Part shown: piece after piece, positions 48,792-57,923 of the stretch | Layout: each line of letters opens with the position of its first letter | How positions within the stretch are numbered: the first letter of the stretch is position 1 | NCBI RefSeq assembly: GCF_014641455.1 | Contig: NZ_BMHT01000005.1 | Coordinates: 62,001 to 126,000 of the forward strand | Source: Hymenobacter cavernae | GTDB lineage: Bacteria > Bacteroidota > Bacteroidia > Cytophagales > Hymenobacteraceae | Direction: 5' to 3' | Length of the DNA: 64,000 bases | Notes under the pieces: generated by a model | What the model was told of the DNA's origin: nothing | What the model saw: the letters and a program-made list of their open reading frames with translations, nothing else | Databases searched by the model: none | Position numbers and translations under genes: made by a program

Positions 48792-50993
48792 TTACAGCTC
48801 GCCGGGATAGTACGTTTTCTCGGCGTGCTGCCGAACGTCTTCCGGGTAGAAAAGCACGTCTTTGAAGTTCTCTTCGCAGTATAAAGCGGCTTGATCGGTG
48901 AAGTGCGGCGAGCTGGGATGGCTGCTTTCCCCACCCGTGAGCACCGACCTAGCTTTGATGCGCGGCCCAAACTCAACCACCGCAATAAAGCTGTTACCGA
49001 CGGTGCCGTAGCGCTTTTTGGTGCCTGCTTGCGTCTTCGAGCCATACGCCGCCAACGAACCCCACGCCGATGAGGTAAAAGCCACCGGTAAGCTAGGTTT
49101 CTGGTCGTCGTAGGTTTCTTCGAGGTTGCCGGTCAGGCGCTGAAAGCGGTTCACCTCGCCCCAGGGCATTTTCCAGGTGCCAAAGTCGTGGGTCAGCTCG
49201 TCCAGAGTTTCTTGCAAGGCCGTTACTTTCTCCTGCGGGTTAGTATTGCGGATGGTGAACCCAGTAAACGCAATGTAGTCTAGCTTCTGATCGGCAGCCA
49301 CGCGGCCGCGGGCCAGCCGCTGAAGGCGCTCGGCCCAGTAGATAGCCAGCGTTTGGGCCACCGAGGTTTTGCTGTAGCACTTGTTCCAGTCGCGCAGCAG
49401 CTTCATGGCTTCCACTATGTCGCCCTGGGGCGGATTGGCGCCGTCGGAAACCGACTGAAAATCGGAAACCAACGCGGGTATCAATTCCTCAAACGCAGCT
49501 AGGTGCGGGTCTTTGGCGGCCGCAATCAAGGTATCCAGCGTGAACACCGACCTGCGGCTCAGCACGCGCACGGCATTGATGCCGCGGTAGTTTTCGGCGT
49601 CGGGCGCCATGTACAGCGGAAACTGCTGCTTCGAGGGGCTGCTCGGGCCCGACACGGTAAAGGGCGTCGAGTTGCAGTTCTGAATCCAGCCGCTGGCCGG
49701 GTTGTGCACTTGCACCAGTTCTTCTACTTTGTGCAAGCCCTGCCACTCGGTTTTTGGGTTGCTGCCATCCACGGGCTGGCTCCAATCAAAGCTAGGGTCG
49801 CGCTTGGGCATGAAGTTGCCGTGCCAGTAGGCGATGCTGCCTTTGCTGTCGGCGAATATGGTGTTGTTGGAAGCGTTGCCGTTAAGCTTCATCACTTCCC
49901 GGAAGCTCGCATAATCGGTGGCTTTGGTGCGCAGGTACGACTGTTCCAAGGCTTCTAAGGGCGTATCCATCATGCGCACCGTCACCCACTTGTTATCCGT
50001 TTGCTGGCCAACTACCGGGCCGTGGTGCGTGCGATAGGTGGTAAACTCTTTTCGCAGCGTTTGGCCGTCTTGCTTGTAGGCCAGGCTCACTTTCTGCACT
50101 TGCACCGGCCGCAGCTTCTTGCCGTAGCGGTAGTAGAGCTTGCCGTTTTTCTCCTCAATGGTTTCCAGGTATTCGTCCATCGAGTCGGCGTTGCTGGAGG
50201 TGTGCATCCAGCCGCAGTTCGGGTTGAAGCCTTGGTAGACAAAGAACTGTCCCCAGGTCACGGCACCGTAGGCGTTCAGGCCCTGCTCGCTCGTCACCTG
50301 CACCTCGGGGCGGAAGTAGAACGACGTGTGCGGATTAATCAGCAGCATGGCGTGACCGGTGGCGGTACGGGCAGGCGCAATGGCAAACCCATTCGAGCCC
50401 ACCGGCTCCCGATCTAGCTTCTCGAAATCGTTGTCAATCCAAGAAGTCGATTTGCGCTTCTGCCCATAAAACGCCTTCATGCGCTCCAACGACACCACGC
50501 TGATGTTGCCGCCGATGCTGCCTTCGCTGAACATGAGCGGCATCCAGGGCTGAAACCGCGTCAGCAGCTTGGGCTTCACGGTGGGGTGCGTGTAGAGGTA
50601 GTAGTTGGTACCGGCAGCAAAGGCATCCAGCAGCTGCTTCATCCAGGCCGGACTTTTCTTGTAAATCGAAATAGCTTGGGTGCTGTCAAGGAAAAGCCTA
50701 GCCCGCAGATCATTATACAAACCGGCTTCGCCTTGTACTTCGGCAAGCCGCCCGATATTGGTGATGTAGTTGTCTTCTACCCGCGCAAAATCGTCTTCGC
50801 ACTGCACGTAGAGCAGGCCAAATACCGCATCGGCGTCGGTTTTGCCGTATACGTGCGGCACCCCCCAATTATCACGTACAATCGAGATTTGCTTGGCTTG
50901 CTGCTGCCAGCGGGCAATTTCGTCGGGCTTGAAGGCTTGCGCCGAAACGCTGAGAGAAGCGAATAGAATAAGCGGCGTGAAGAATTGTCGCAT
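48792..50993 (-). CDS. Penicillin-acylase-family (Ntn) amidohydrolase
   Basis: This 733-residue exported protein has a signal peptide (about 1-20) and an alpha chain with VRDNWGVPHVYGKTDADAVFGLLYVQCEDD. The predicted autocleavage site is before Ser200 in EPVGSNGFAIAP, which would become the N-terminal nucleophile of the beta chain. HTSFYFRPEV and WHGNFMPKRDPS are further typical segments. The family includes penicillin acylases and N-acyl-homoserine-lactone acylases, so quorum-signal degradation is possible but not shown. It lies between two long inverted repeats and among peptidase genes. Confidence 0.88.
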   Translation of the reverse strand: MRQFFTPLILFASLSVSAQAFKPDEIARWQQQAKQISIVRDNWGVPHVYGKTDADAVFGLLYVQCEDDFARVEDNYITNIGRLAEVQGEAGLYNDLRARLFLDSTQAISIYKKSPAWMKQLLDAFAAGTNYYLYTHPTVKPKLLTRFQPWMPLMFSEGSIGGNISVVSLERMKAFYGQKRKSTSWIDNDFEKLDREPVGSNGFAIAPARTATGHAMLLINPHTSFYFRPEVQVTSEQGLNAYGAVTWGQFFVYQGFNPNCGWMHTSSNADSMDEYLETIEEKNGKLYYRYGKKLRPVQVQKVSLAYKQDGQTLRKEFTTYRTHHGPVVGQQTDNKWVTVRMMDTPLEALEQSYLRTKATDYASFREVMKLNGNASNNTIFADSKGSIAYWHGNFMPKRDPSFDWSQPVDGSNPKTEWQGLHKVEELVQVHNPASGWIQNCNSTPFTVSGPSSPSKQQFPLYMAPDAENYRGINAVRVLSRRSVFTLDTLIAAAKDPHLAAFEELIPALVSDFQSVSDGANPPQGDIVEAMKLLRDWNKCYSKTSVAQTLAIYWAERLQRLARGRVAADQKLDYIAFTGFTIRNTNPQEKVTALQETLDELTHDFGTWKMPWGEVNRFQRLTGNLEETYDDQKPSLPVAFTSSAWGSLAAYGSKTQAGTKKRYGTVGNSFIAVVEFGPRIKARSVLTGGESSHPSSPHFTDQAALYCEENFKDVLFYPEDVRQHAEKTYYPGEL

Positions 50994-51050
50994 GGTTTAG
51001 TTGTGTAGGAAGTATAGCTTACTATTGGCCAAGGGTTTACACTAAGCCAG

Positions 51051-51171
51051 GTCTGATAAGAACGTCATTCTGAGCAGCGCGAGGAATCTCGCGTGCAGTC
51101 GTTGCAGTGGTAAGCCCTAACGATTAGAGCTAGCATTGCACGCGCTGCTCAGCATGACGTTCTTATCAGAC
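51051..51171. repeat. Asymmetric long inverted repeat (degraded member)
   Basis: The outer arms gtctgataagaacgtcat and atgacgttcttatcagac pair perfectly and continue through CTGAGCAGCGCG. The right arm lacks the GAGATTCCT segment present on the left. This looks like a family member that has lost part of one arm, and the loop keeps the ATTAGAGCTAGCATTG spacer also found at 21469-21583. Confidence 0.85.
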
Positions 51172-51182
51172 CTAGGTTGGCG

Positions 51183-53054
51183 CTACTTCGCCGCCCACTT
51201 ATTGTCTTTCTCGTTGGCATCCACGAATATTCCGCCGGCTAGCTCAATGGATTTTACTGCTTTATCGGCGTTCAAGGGCACAGTAGCGTGGCGCTGGTCG
51301 GCGTGCCAGATGGCGGGCGTTTGGTGCAGCACTTCGCTGCTGCCGTCGGCATAGGCTACTTTCACATCCACCGGCACCGCGAAGCCGCCGATGTTTTGGA
51401 TGGTTAGAGCATGATTCTTACTCGTCTGATCAACCTTCTCCACAGCTAAGTCGATGTAGTAATTCGTAAAAAACCAGTTTTGAAAAAACCACGTCAGGTC
51501 CTGGCCCGAGGCGCTGCTCATCGAGTTGAAGTAGTCCCACGGAATGGGGTGCTTGCCATGCCAACGGTCCATGTACTCGTGCAGACACTTCTTGAACAGC
51601 GCGTCGCCAAGCATGTCTTTCAGGGCTAGGTAGCTAACCGAGGGTTTGCCGTAGGCATTGGTGCCGGCGCCGCGCTTCAGCTCATCGGCTGGGGTGATGG
51701 TGGGCAGATCCTGGTTGGCGGCCGGATTGCTAACCCAGCCCATTCGAAACTGCCGGTATAGGGCATCAGCCTTTTGCTCGCCCCGCTCAGTCCGGCCGAT
51801 GAGCAGCTCAAAGGTGGTAGCCCAGCCCTCATCCATAAACGGGTAGCGGCTTTCGTTGATGCCCATGTAGAACGGGAACCAGGTGTGGGCGATTTCGTGG
51901 TCCTGCACGAACTGGGCAAACTCCGGATCTTCCTGCGGACTATCGTTCACCATCATCGGGTATTCCATGTCGGCAAAGCCTTGGAAGGCGGTCATCTTCG
52001 GAAACGGGTAGGGCACGCCCGGCCAGTTGCGCGAAAACCAACCTAGGGCGTTCTGCCCGTTCTGCACCGATTGGTGGAAGTCCTTGGTGGCGTCGGCGTA
52101 GGCGGCTTGCATGCTGGCTCGGCGCTTAGTGGCGGGGTCTACTATCACGCTGGCCGCATCCCAGACGTAGTGGTCGCTCAGTCCTACAGTCACGTCCGAG
52201 ATGTCGCGAGCCGTCCACACCCAGGTGTTGAGGGGTTGCCGGGCGGTGATGTTCCTGGCAGTCAGGTCGGCAGCGGTGGCCACATGAATCACCTCGTCGC
52301 TGGTCATCGACTTGGCCAGGCGCTTAGCGGCGGCGGGTTGCAGCACTTGCTTGGGATTTTGCAGCGTGCCGGTAGCCCACACGATGTAGTTGGCCGGAAC
52401 CTGCACGCGCAGCGTGTAATCGTTGAAGTCGTTGTAAAACTCCTTGCTATCCACGAACGGGATACGGTCCCAACCCGCATAGTCGTCGTAGACGGCCACA
52501 CGGGGATAGAAGTACGCCAGAAAGTAGGTGGTGGGGTCAATCTGGCCCTCGCGCCCGCTCTGCTTGGAGAGGGGAAAGTGCCAGCTCACCTGCATGTGCA
52601 CTGAGTCGTGGGGTAGTAGAGGCCGGGGTAACGTTACCACCTTCACGGTGGCAGGGCCGGGCCAGTTGGTAGGCCGCGCCTGCCCGTTCACGGTAAATGA
52701 GTCAATCTGCACGCCGGTAGTCAGGTAATCGGAACCGGCGTCGGCGTCGCGGGCCGCGCCGGCCTGGTGAATGTTCTGAATCAGCCGGAAGGTGAGCGTT
52801 TTGAGCGTGTCGGGGCTATGATTGAAGTAGGTGATGGTTTCGCGGCCCCGGATGTCGCGCTCGGGCGGCATGGCGCGCACCGTGATGTTGTAGCGGGCCG
52901 TGTTTTGCCAGTAGTTCTTGCCGGGCCGACCGTCGGGCGAGCGGGTTCCTTTCTGGTAGGCCCGTTGAATGTCGCGCGGCATGTACAAAGATTGCGCTTG
53001 GGTGTGCAGCGACAAAGCGCACAGCACGAGCAAGCAGCTGAAAAAACGAAGCAT
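51183..53054 (-). CDS. Exported M1-family zinc metallopeptidase
   Basis: This 623-residue protein has a signal peptide (about 1-20, ending LHTQAQ), an N-terminal beta domain and the gluzincin site HEIAHTW with the third ligand Glu in FMDEGW 18 residues later. A GxMEN-like segment appears as GFADMEYPMM, and an Arg/Lys-rich C-terminal region follows. The family releases N-terminal amino acids from peptides. I start at 53054 (MLRFFSC), since the 14 residues upstream do not add to the signal. With the M28 and acylase genes it makes a run of exported amide-cleaving enzymes. Confidence 0.9.
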   Translation of the reverse strand: MLRFFSCLLVLCALSLHTQAQSLYMPRDIQRAYQKGTRSPDGRPGKNYWQNTARYNITVRAMPPERDIRGRETITYFNHSPDTLKTLTFRLIQNIHQAGAARDADAGSDYLTTGVQIDSFTVNGQARPTNWPGPATVKVVTLPRPLLPHDSVHMQVSWHFPLSKQSGREGQIDPTTYFLAYFYPRVAVYDDYAGWDRIPFVDSKEFYNDFNDYTLRVQVPANYIVWATGTLQNPKQVLQPAAAKRLAKSMTSDEVIHVATAADLTARNITARQPLNTWVWTARDISDVTVGLSDHYVWDAASVIVDPATKRRASMQAAYADATKDFHQSVQNGQNALGWFSRNWPGVPYPFPKMTAFQGFADMEYPMMVNDSPQEDPEFAQFVQDHEIAHTWFPFYMGINESRYPFMDEGWATTFELLIGRTERGEQKADALYRQFRMGWVSNPAANQDLPTITPADELKRGAGTNAYGKPSVSYLALKDMLGDALFKKCLHEYMDRWHGKHPIPWDYFNSMSSASGQDLTWFFQNWFFTNYYIDLAVEKVDQTSKNHALTIQNIGGFAVPVDVKVAYADGSSEVLHQTPAIWHADQRHATVPLNADKAVKSIELAGGIFVDANEKDNKWAAK

Positions 53055-53257
53055 AAACGTGGAACAGAGTAAGAACTTGGCCGAAAAGCTACTCAAAGTC
53101 TCCGGAGCGGCAGCAAAGGCTGCTTTGCAGAGTCTGCTTCGGGCAAGATAGCCGGCAAAAGAAGCGCTTGTCTGTACTGCTTGAGTTTCGGTACTAACCG
53201 AACAATGCCTAATTCGCTTTGCCTAACTTGCCTTCTGTTCTTTCCATCCTACGCACC

Positions 53258-54142
53258 ATGCCTACTACGCTACCCGCCCCGTCATCCATCGCTACCCACC
53301 TCAAAGATTTCGCGCTTGTGGTACTCGGCATCCTGAGCGCGGGCGTGGGCCTGAAAGCTTTTCTGCTCTCAAGCCACTTCATCGACGGCGGCGTGACGGG
53401 CATTTCCATGCTGCTGGCGCAGGTGTTTGGTCTGCCGCTGGCCGCGCTGATTCTGGTGATTAATCTGCCGTTTATCGCCCTAGGTTATAAGCAGATCGGG
53501 CGCGGCTTTGCCCTCAAGAGTGCATTGGCTATTGCCGGCCTTTCTCTGACGATTGCCTTCGTGCCCTTCCCTGACATCACCCCCGACCTGCTGCTGACGG
53601 CCGTGTTCGGCGGACTTTTCATCGGGGCGGGCATTGGGCTGGCCATGCGCGGCGGCGCGGTGCTCGACGGCACCGAAATAGCGGCCCTGCTCATCAGCAA
53701 GCACACGCCTTTGGTAAAAGTGAGTGACGTAATCCTGATCGGCAACGTGTTCATCTTCAGCGCGGCCGCGTTTTTCCTGGGCGTGCAGCAGGCTTTATAT
53801 TCTATCCTGACCTACGTAGCGGCTTCCAAAGCACTGGATTTCCTGCTCAACGGCATCGAGCAGTACACCGGCGTCACGATTGTCTCGGAGCTGAGCGAGG
53901 AAATCCGCCAGGTCATTACCGAAAAGCTAGGTCGCGGCGTCACGATTTACCAGGGCAAGCGCGGCTACGGCAAGCGCGGCGAGCAGCAAGAGGCGCGTGA
54001 TATTGTTTTCACCGTCGTCACGCGCCTGGAGCTGCCCCAGCTGCGCACCGAAGTACGCCGCATCGACCCAAAAGCCTTTCTGATTCAGCAGAGCATCGAC
54101 GACACGGAAGGCGGCATGGTGAAAAAGCGGCCGCTCCATTAG
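53258..54142 (+). CDS. YitT-family inner-membrane protein
   Basis: This 294-residue protein has five or six membrane segments (about 15-35, 47-73, 77-95, 105-130, 148-172, 180-195) in the YitT/DUF161 core: SHFIDGGVTGISMLLAQ, INLPFIALGYKQIG and GGAVLDGTEIAALLIS. A cytoplasmic DUF2179 domain follows (about 205-285, GRGVTIYQGKRGY). The family is widespread in Bacteroidota and Firmicutes and its transport or regulatory role is unknown. ATG 53258 is chosen over a TTG at 53219. It is convergent with the PL8 gene, 21 bases away. Confidence 0.88.
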   Translation: MPTTLPAPSSIATHLKDFALVVLGILSAGVGLKAFLLSSHFIDGGVTGISMLLAQVFGLPLAALILVINLPFIALGYKQIGRGFALKSALAIAGLSLTIAFVPFPDITPDLLLTAVFGGLFIGAGIGLAMRGGAVLDGTEIAALLISKHTPLVKVSDVILIGNVFIFSAAAFFLGVQQALYSILTYVAASKALDFLLNGIEQYTGVTIVSELSEEIRQVITEKLGRGVTIYQGKRGYGKRGEQQEARDIVFTVVTRLELPQLRTEVRRIDPKAFLIQQSIDDTEGGMVKKRPLH

Positions 54143-54163
54143 GCGGAGTAACCGCTACTTTTT

Positions 54164-56206
54164 TCAAAATACGCTCACGGTTGAGCCGGCTTTGTCGCCC
54201 TGCGGAAGGTTGGCCACCACTTTTTTATTGTTAATAACGAGCGTAACCGATTGGAGCTTTCGCGTGGGGTCCGCTACCCAAACGTGCGGGTCACCCTTCG
54301 TCTGCCGAATAAGCAGGCACGGTTTATCCACGCTTATTTTATCCTTTGCAGCACCTAGGGTAGTCGGCTCGTAGAACACGGCCATTACTCCGCTTGGCGT
54401 TTGGATGGCCTGTAGCTGGGCTGTGTTCAGCAAAATTTTATAATTCAGCAACGCACTACGGCGGCTGATATCGGCTACGCTCACGCCGGGCGCCACCTGG
54501 TAAGCATAGCTGTTTTGCGCCCGATGATCTACGTAAACAGTGAACACCGAACCGGCCGCGGGCGAATTACCGGAGGCTTCGTCCACCGTTTGCCAGTTGC
54601 CTTTCCGGGCGGAGATATTCGTGTGGAAGCGCTGCTTTTCGTCGGGGAAAATGTAGGCGACACTGTCGTGCCACACCCAGCTGGCGCCCTTTTCCAATTT
54701 ACCTTTTTGCAGAGGCGACCTAGCATTGTAAAAGCACTGATTCACGGTTGTTATCAGATGCGTATTGGTCGGGGCCTCAATTCCTGCGCCTAGCGCAATC
54801 AATTGGCCCTCAACCAAGAAATAGCTCTTGCGCGCCTTGGTGCCTAGTCGATTATACATCATCACGCTAATACCCGAAGCGCCATTGGACACTTGCCCGA
54901 CGAAATCCGCGGTGTTATCCGACTTGAAAGCCTGTTCGCTTGCCGGATTGCTGGTCGTGTCGGCGGTGATGCCCGGCAGCATCGCCCAGTTCCAGAGCGG
55001 TTCGATGTTGTGGTATTCCTTGCCGCTGCGCTGGATCAGGCTCACGCCATCGTTCAGAAAAGCGCCGAAGAGGTTTTCACTGTTTATCGACTCTACCTTC
55101 TTCACGAAAGGGCCGTGCGTCTTCACGCTGATAGCAAAGGTGTTGCTATTCGTTTGGAGCATGTAGCCACTGCGCCAGAAGCTTTTATTCTCCGGCAAGG
55201 TCGGGCACCTAGGTTGCTCAAACCCGCTCAGGGCATAGCGGCAAGGGTCGGTTTTGGAGGCTGAGGTAATCAGCTTGAAATCGTCGTATAGATTCTTACC
55301 GCGCTTGGTATCAGCATTTTCGCGCAGCTGCCTTGCAATGGCCGTTTTGTCCATCGCGCCTTTATAGATAGTGTATTTAAGTCCTTGAGCGCAGTAGTCG
55401 AAAAGGATTTTCTGCTTTTCCGGGCTGAAGGCGTAAGGCGTTCCAGAGGTTACTTTCATCCAGAAAAGCAGGCTGTTCACGAAGTGGATTCCGTAGTTGC
55501 CAAACTGCAACATGGCGCCGTGCTGGTGAAAGGAATAATCGGGCTGTATGCCCTCGCCGGTGCTGATCTGTATCACCAATTGCATCTGCTGCATCGCCGG
55601 CGCGAAAGCCGCTGCATCCTGATTAACCAAGGCAATACGCGCCTCAATATCGTGCTGCCATATCTTGTTCTGCCCGGTCGGATTTTTCTGGGCAACCCGC
55701 GGACCTAGGGTTTGGGTTAAATAAGCTAGCTCGGCAGGCGTGGCCTCTTTGCCCAGCATTAGCATGATGCTGGAATAGGCATACGGCACGTTAATTTGAT
55801 TCTGCCACCAGTTGCTGCACTGATAATCGTTTTTTATCCAGTAAGCCAGCGCCTGATGAATGCCCTTGCGCCAAGCAGCATCGTAGTTTTGGTTATAAGC
55901 CCGGCACAGCAGCATGATTCGGTACAGATGCCAGGAAGGTCGCCAGGCGCTCCGCATCTCGGAATGATAATCTAGATCAGGCCAGGTGCCCTCGGCGCTC
56001 AACGATTTAAAATAGCCGTTCGCATCTGTCTCATACTTAACATCATCGGTTAGCCGGTAGCTTTGCTCAGTGGCATACGGCGTATCCGACAGCAGCAAGG
56101 TCCGGCACGTGGCGTAGGCCGCAGTAGTAGCCTGATCAGGCTGGGCTGCGCGGGCCTGCGGCCCCACGAATAGCACGCAAAAAAGAAGGTAAATGCCAAA
56201 CCGCAT
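54164..56206 (-). CDS. Polysaccharide lyase family 8-like enzyme
   Basis: This 680-residue protein starts with a signal peptide (about 1-21). The N-terminal alpha-toroid has WPDLDYHSEMRS, NWWQNQINVPYAYS and the active-site stretch QPDYSFHQHGAMLQFGNYG (His and Tyr). The central beta-sandwich has FWRSGYMLQTNSNTFAISVK, then NSENLFGAFLNDG and WNWAMLPGITAD. This is the arrangement of hyaluronate, chondroitin, xanthan and related lyases. The substrate is not clear, and there is no SusC/D pair next to it. ATG 56206 is chosen because it begins the signal peptide. Codons are somewhat less GC-rich than in the pectin genes. Confidence 0.85.
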   Translation of the reverse strand: MRFGIYLLFCVLFVGPQARAAQPDQATTAAYATCRTLLLSDTPYATEQSYRLTDDVKYETDANGYFKSLSAEGTWPDLDYHSEMRSAWRPSWHLYRIMLLCRAYNQNYDAAWRKGIHQALAYWIKNDYQCSNWWQNQINVPYAYSSIMLMLGKEATPAELAYLTQTLGPRVAQKNPTGQNKIWQHDIEARIALVNQDAAAFAPAMQQMQLVIQISTGEGIQPDYSFHQHGAMLQFGNYGIHFVNSLLFWMKVTSGTPYAFSPEKQKILFDYCAQGLKYTIYKGAMDKTAIARQLRENADTKRGKNLYDDFKLITSASKTDPCRYALSGFEQPRCPTLPENKSFWRSGYMLQTNSNTFAISVKTHGPFVKKVESINSENLFGAFLNDGVSLIQRSGKEYHNIEPLWNWAMLPGITADTTSNPASEQAFKSDNTADFVGQVSNGASGISVMMYNRLGTKARKSYFLVEGQLIALGAGIEAPTNTHLITTVNQCFYNARSPLQKGKLEKGASWVWHDSVAYIFPDEKQRFHTNISARKGNWQTVDEASGNSPAAGSVFTVYVDHRAQNSYAYQVAPGVSVADISRRSALLNYKILLNTAQLQAIQTPSGVMAVFYEPTTLGAAKDKISVDKPCLLIRQTKGDPHVWVADPTRKLQSVTLVINNKKVVANLPQGDKAGSTVSVF

Positions 56207-56649
56207 AAAGAAGAAGCTAGGTTTCTGATTGTCGACGAGCCAACCTAGCCCTAACCTGAAGCGAATATTTGGGCTTACCAAAATTCACCTCCGATAGAAT
56301 GGTATGAACCTAGGTAAAGCCCCTGTCGGCGCGGCGGCATTAGCTTGATTGCTGACCTTGATCCTCGTAGGATTAAGCACTCTCTCTGGCGAGTGGCCGC
56401 GTCTAACACAGACTAAAATGCCTGCTTACTACTACTACTCTGGTCGAATGAAGGGCTGAACATACCTCTCCTCTAATAGAGTATAGAGTTCTGCAACAGC
56501 CATAGGGCTTATAAGTGCGGTTTTGAAATCCGTGCGGTTTTTACTCTTATTGCTCTACTAGCTGTTCTTTAATTGTTTCCTGATTACCGTCAATTTAGTT
56601 CTGGTATACTACTTTACGCCCTTAATCATTGACCACGGCAAGGTATCTA
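56207..56649. other. Intergenic region at the left edge of the accessory segment
   Basis: About 440 bases lie between the PL8 start and the IS element. The right half (56400-56640) is AT-rich and carries no ORF of note. It includes ACCTAGGT at about 56309. It holds the PL8 promoter and possibly the displaced upstream region of the protease gene beyond the IS. Confidence 0.45.
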
Positions 56650-56700
56650 TGAGGTGGTCTAGTTGAGCGAGACAGAATTGGGTGGTATCTTTTCTACCCC

Positions 56701-56982
56701 ATGGATAAGCCCGATAAACGCCGCAAGTATGACGCGGCCTTCAAAACCGAAGCGCTACGCGTGGCGAGCGAAAGCCGCCCGACCCAAGCGGCCGCCCGTG
56801 CCCTCAATATTAATCCCAAACTGCTCTACAAATGGCAGCAAGCCGCGCAGCCCGCCCTGCCCACAGACCCGGTAGAAGCCGCCGAGGTGCGCCAACTGCG
56901 GGCGGCGAATAAGCGTCGTGCGCAGGAATTGGAGATTTTAAAAAAAGCCATTGCCATTTTCAGCACCCCGCCGACCTCGTGA
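56701..56982 (+). CDS. IS3-family transposase OrfA
   Basis: This 93-residue protein has a helix-turn-helix (about 8-50: RRKYDAAFKTEALRVA, then TQAAARALNINPKLLYKW) and a leucine-zipper-like C-terminus (VRQLRAANKRRAQELEILKK). Near its end the run TTTTAAAAAAAG (about 56937-56947) matches a minus-1 slippery site. The minus-1 frame is open from there into OrfB, so a fused OrfAB transposase can be made. Its stop overlaps the OrfB GTG start by four bases. Confidence 0.92.
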   Translation: MDKPDKRRKYDAAFKTEALRVASESRPTQAAARALNINPKLLYKWQQAAQPALPTDPVEAAEVRQLRAANKRRAQELEILKKAIAIFSTPPTS

Positions 56983-57881
56983 GCCGCTACCAGTTCATTG
57001 ACCAGCAGCGCGCTAGCTACCCCGTACGGTTGCTCTGCCGGGTGTTGGGCGTGACACCCGCTCGCTACTACGCGTGGAGTGCTCAGGCTACTAGCCAGTC
57101 TAAGCCAGTAGAAAAAGCAGCGTGGGAAGGGGCCCTGGTGCAGACGTTTACCCACCATAAGCAGCGCTATGGCACCCGTCGACTACGGGCCGAGTTGCAG
57201 GCCCAGGGCTATCGTGTCGGCCGCCAGCGCTTGCGGACCGAGCTGCGCCGCCGGGGACTGCAGGCCGTGCAGCCGCGCGCCTTTACCCCGCGCACCACCG
57301 ACTCCACCCATGGGCTGCGCTGCGCGCCCAACCGGCTGCTAAATCAGCCGGCCCCTAGCTGTCCCAACCAAGTGTGGGTCAGTGATATCACCTACTTGCC
57401 GCTGGTCTCCGGGCAGTGGGCCTACTTGTGCGCCTTTCAGGATGCCTTCACCCGCCAGGTGGTGGGCTGGCAAGTGCTAGCCACCATGCCCGAAGAACTC
57501 GTGACCAGCGCCTTCCGCCGAGCACTGCTAGCTCGACGACCCTCGGCGGGCTTACTGGTACACTCCGACCGCGGCGGACAGTATTGTGGTAATGCCTACC
57601 GCGCCTTGCTCCACGCGCACGACTGTCTGCGCTCGCAGAGCCGCCGCGGCGAGTGCTACGATAATGCGCAAGCCGAAAGCCTGTGGTCGCGCCTCAAAAC
57701 CGAAGAGCTTGAACAACGCGACTGGCCCGTTTTCCGCGACCTAGCCGACGCCCAGCACAGCGTAGCCACTTATTTTGACTACTATAATTACGAGCGCCGC
57801 CACTCTGCGCTCGCTTACCAAACGCCGCAAACCTTTTACTTACAACAACTTAAAAACACTACCCTAAACTGTCTCGCCTAA
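56979..57881 (+). CDS. IS3-family transposase OrfB (DDE integrase)
   Basis: This 300-residue protein has the rve integrase core. The catalytic triad is Asp136 (VSDITYL), Asp197 (HSDRGGQY) and Glu233 (DNAQAESLWSRLKTE). The spacing between the last two is 35 residues, the DD(35)E signature. An HTH_21 domain lies at about 45-100 (HKQRYGTRRLRAEL). The C-terminal YFDYYNYERRHSALAYQTP is typical. The GTG at 56979 may be used for OrfB alone; the fused product would come from frameshifting at about 56941. Confidence 0.93.
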   Translation: MSRYQFIDQQRASYPVRLLCRVLGVTPARYYAWSAQATSQSKPVEKAAWEGALVQTFTHHKQRYGTRRLRAELQAQGYRVGRQRLRTELRRRGLQAVQPRAFTPRTTDSTHGLRCAPNRLLNQPAPSCPNQVWVSDITYLPLVSGQWAYLCAFQDAFTRQVVGWQVLATMPEELVTSAFRRALLARRPSAGLLVHSDRGGQYCGNAYRALLHAHDCLRSQSRRGECYDNAQAESLWSRLKTEELEQRDWPVFRDLADAQHSVATYFDYYNYERRHSALAYQTPQTFYLQQLKNTTLNCLA

Positions 57882-57923
57882 CTGGACCACCTCACTATTG
57901 CCTATATCTTTCATCAGTACTCC

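Larger units (their letters stand above)
56650..57894 (+). mobile_element. Complete IS3-family insertion sequence
   Basis: The element is 1245 bases with 26-base imperfect terminal inverted repeats beginning TGAGGTGGTC and ending GACCACCTCA. A 3-base direct repeat, CTA, flanks it (56647-56649 and 57895-57897), as expected for IS3-family transposition. Two overlapping frames encode OrfA and OrfB. Everything needed for activity seems intact, and the target duplication is perfect, so the insertion is likely recent. Confidence 0.93.
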
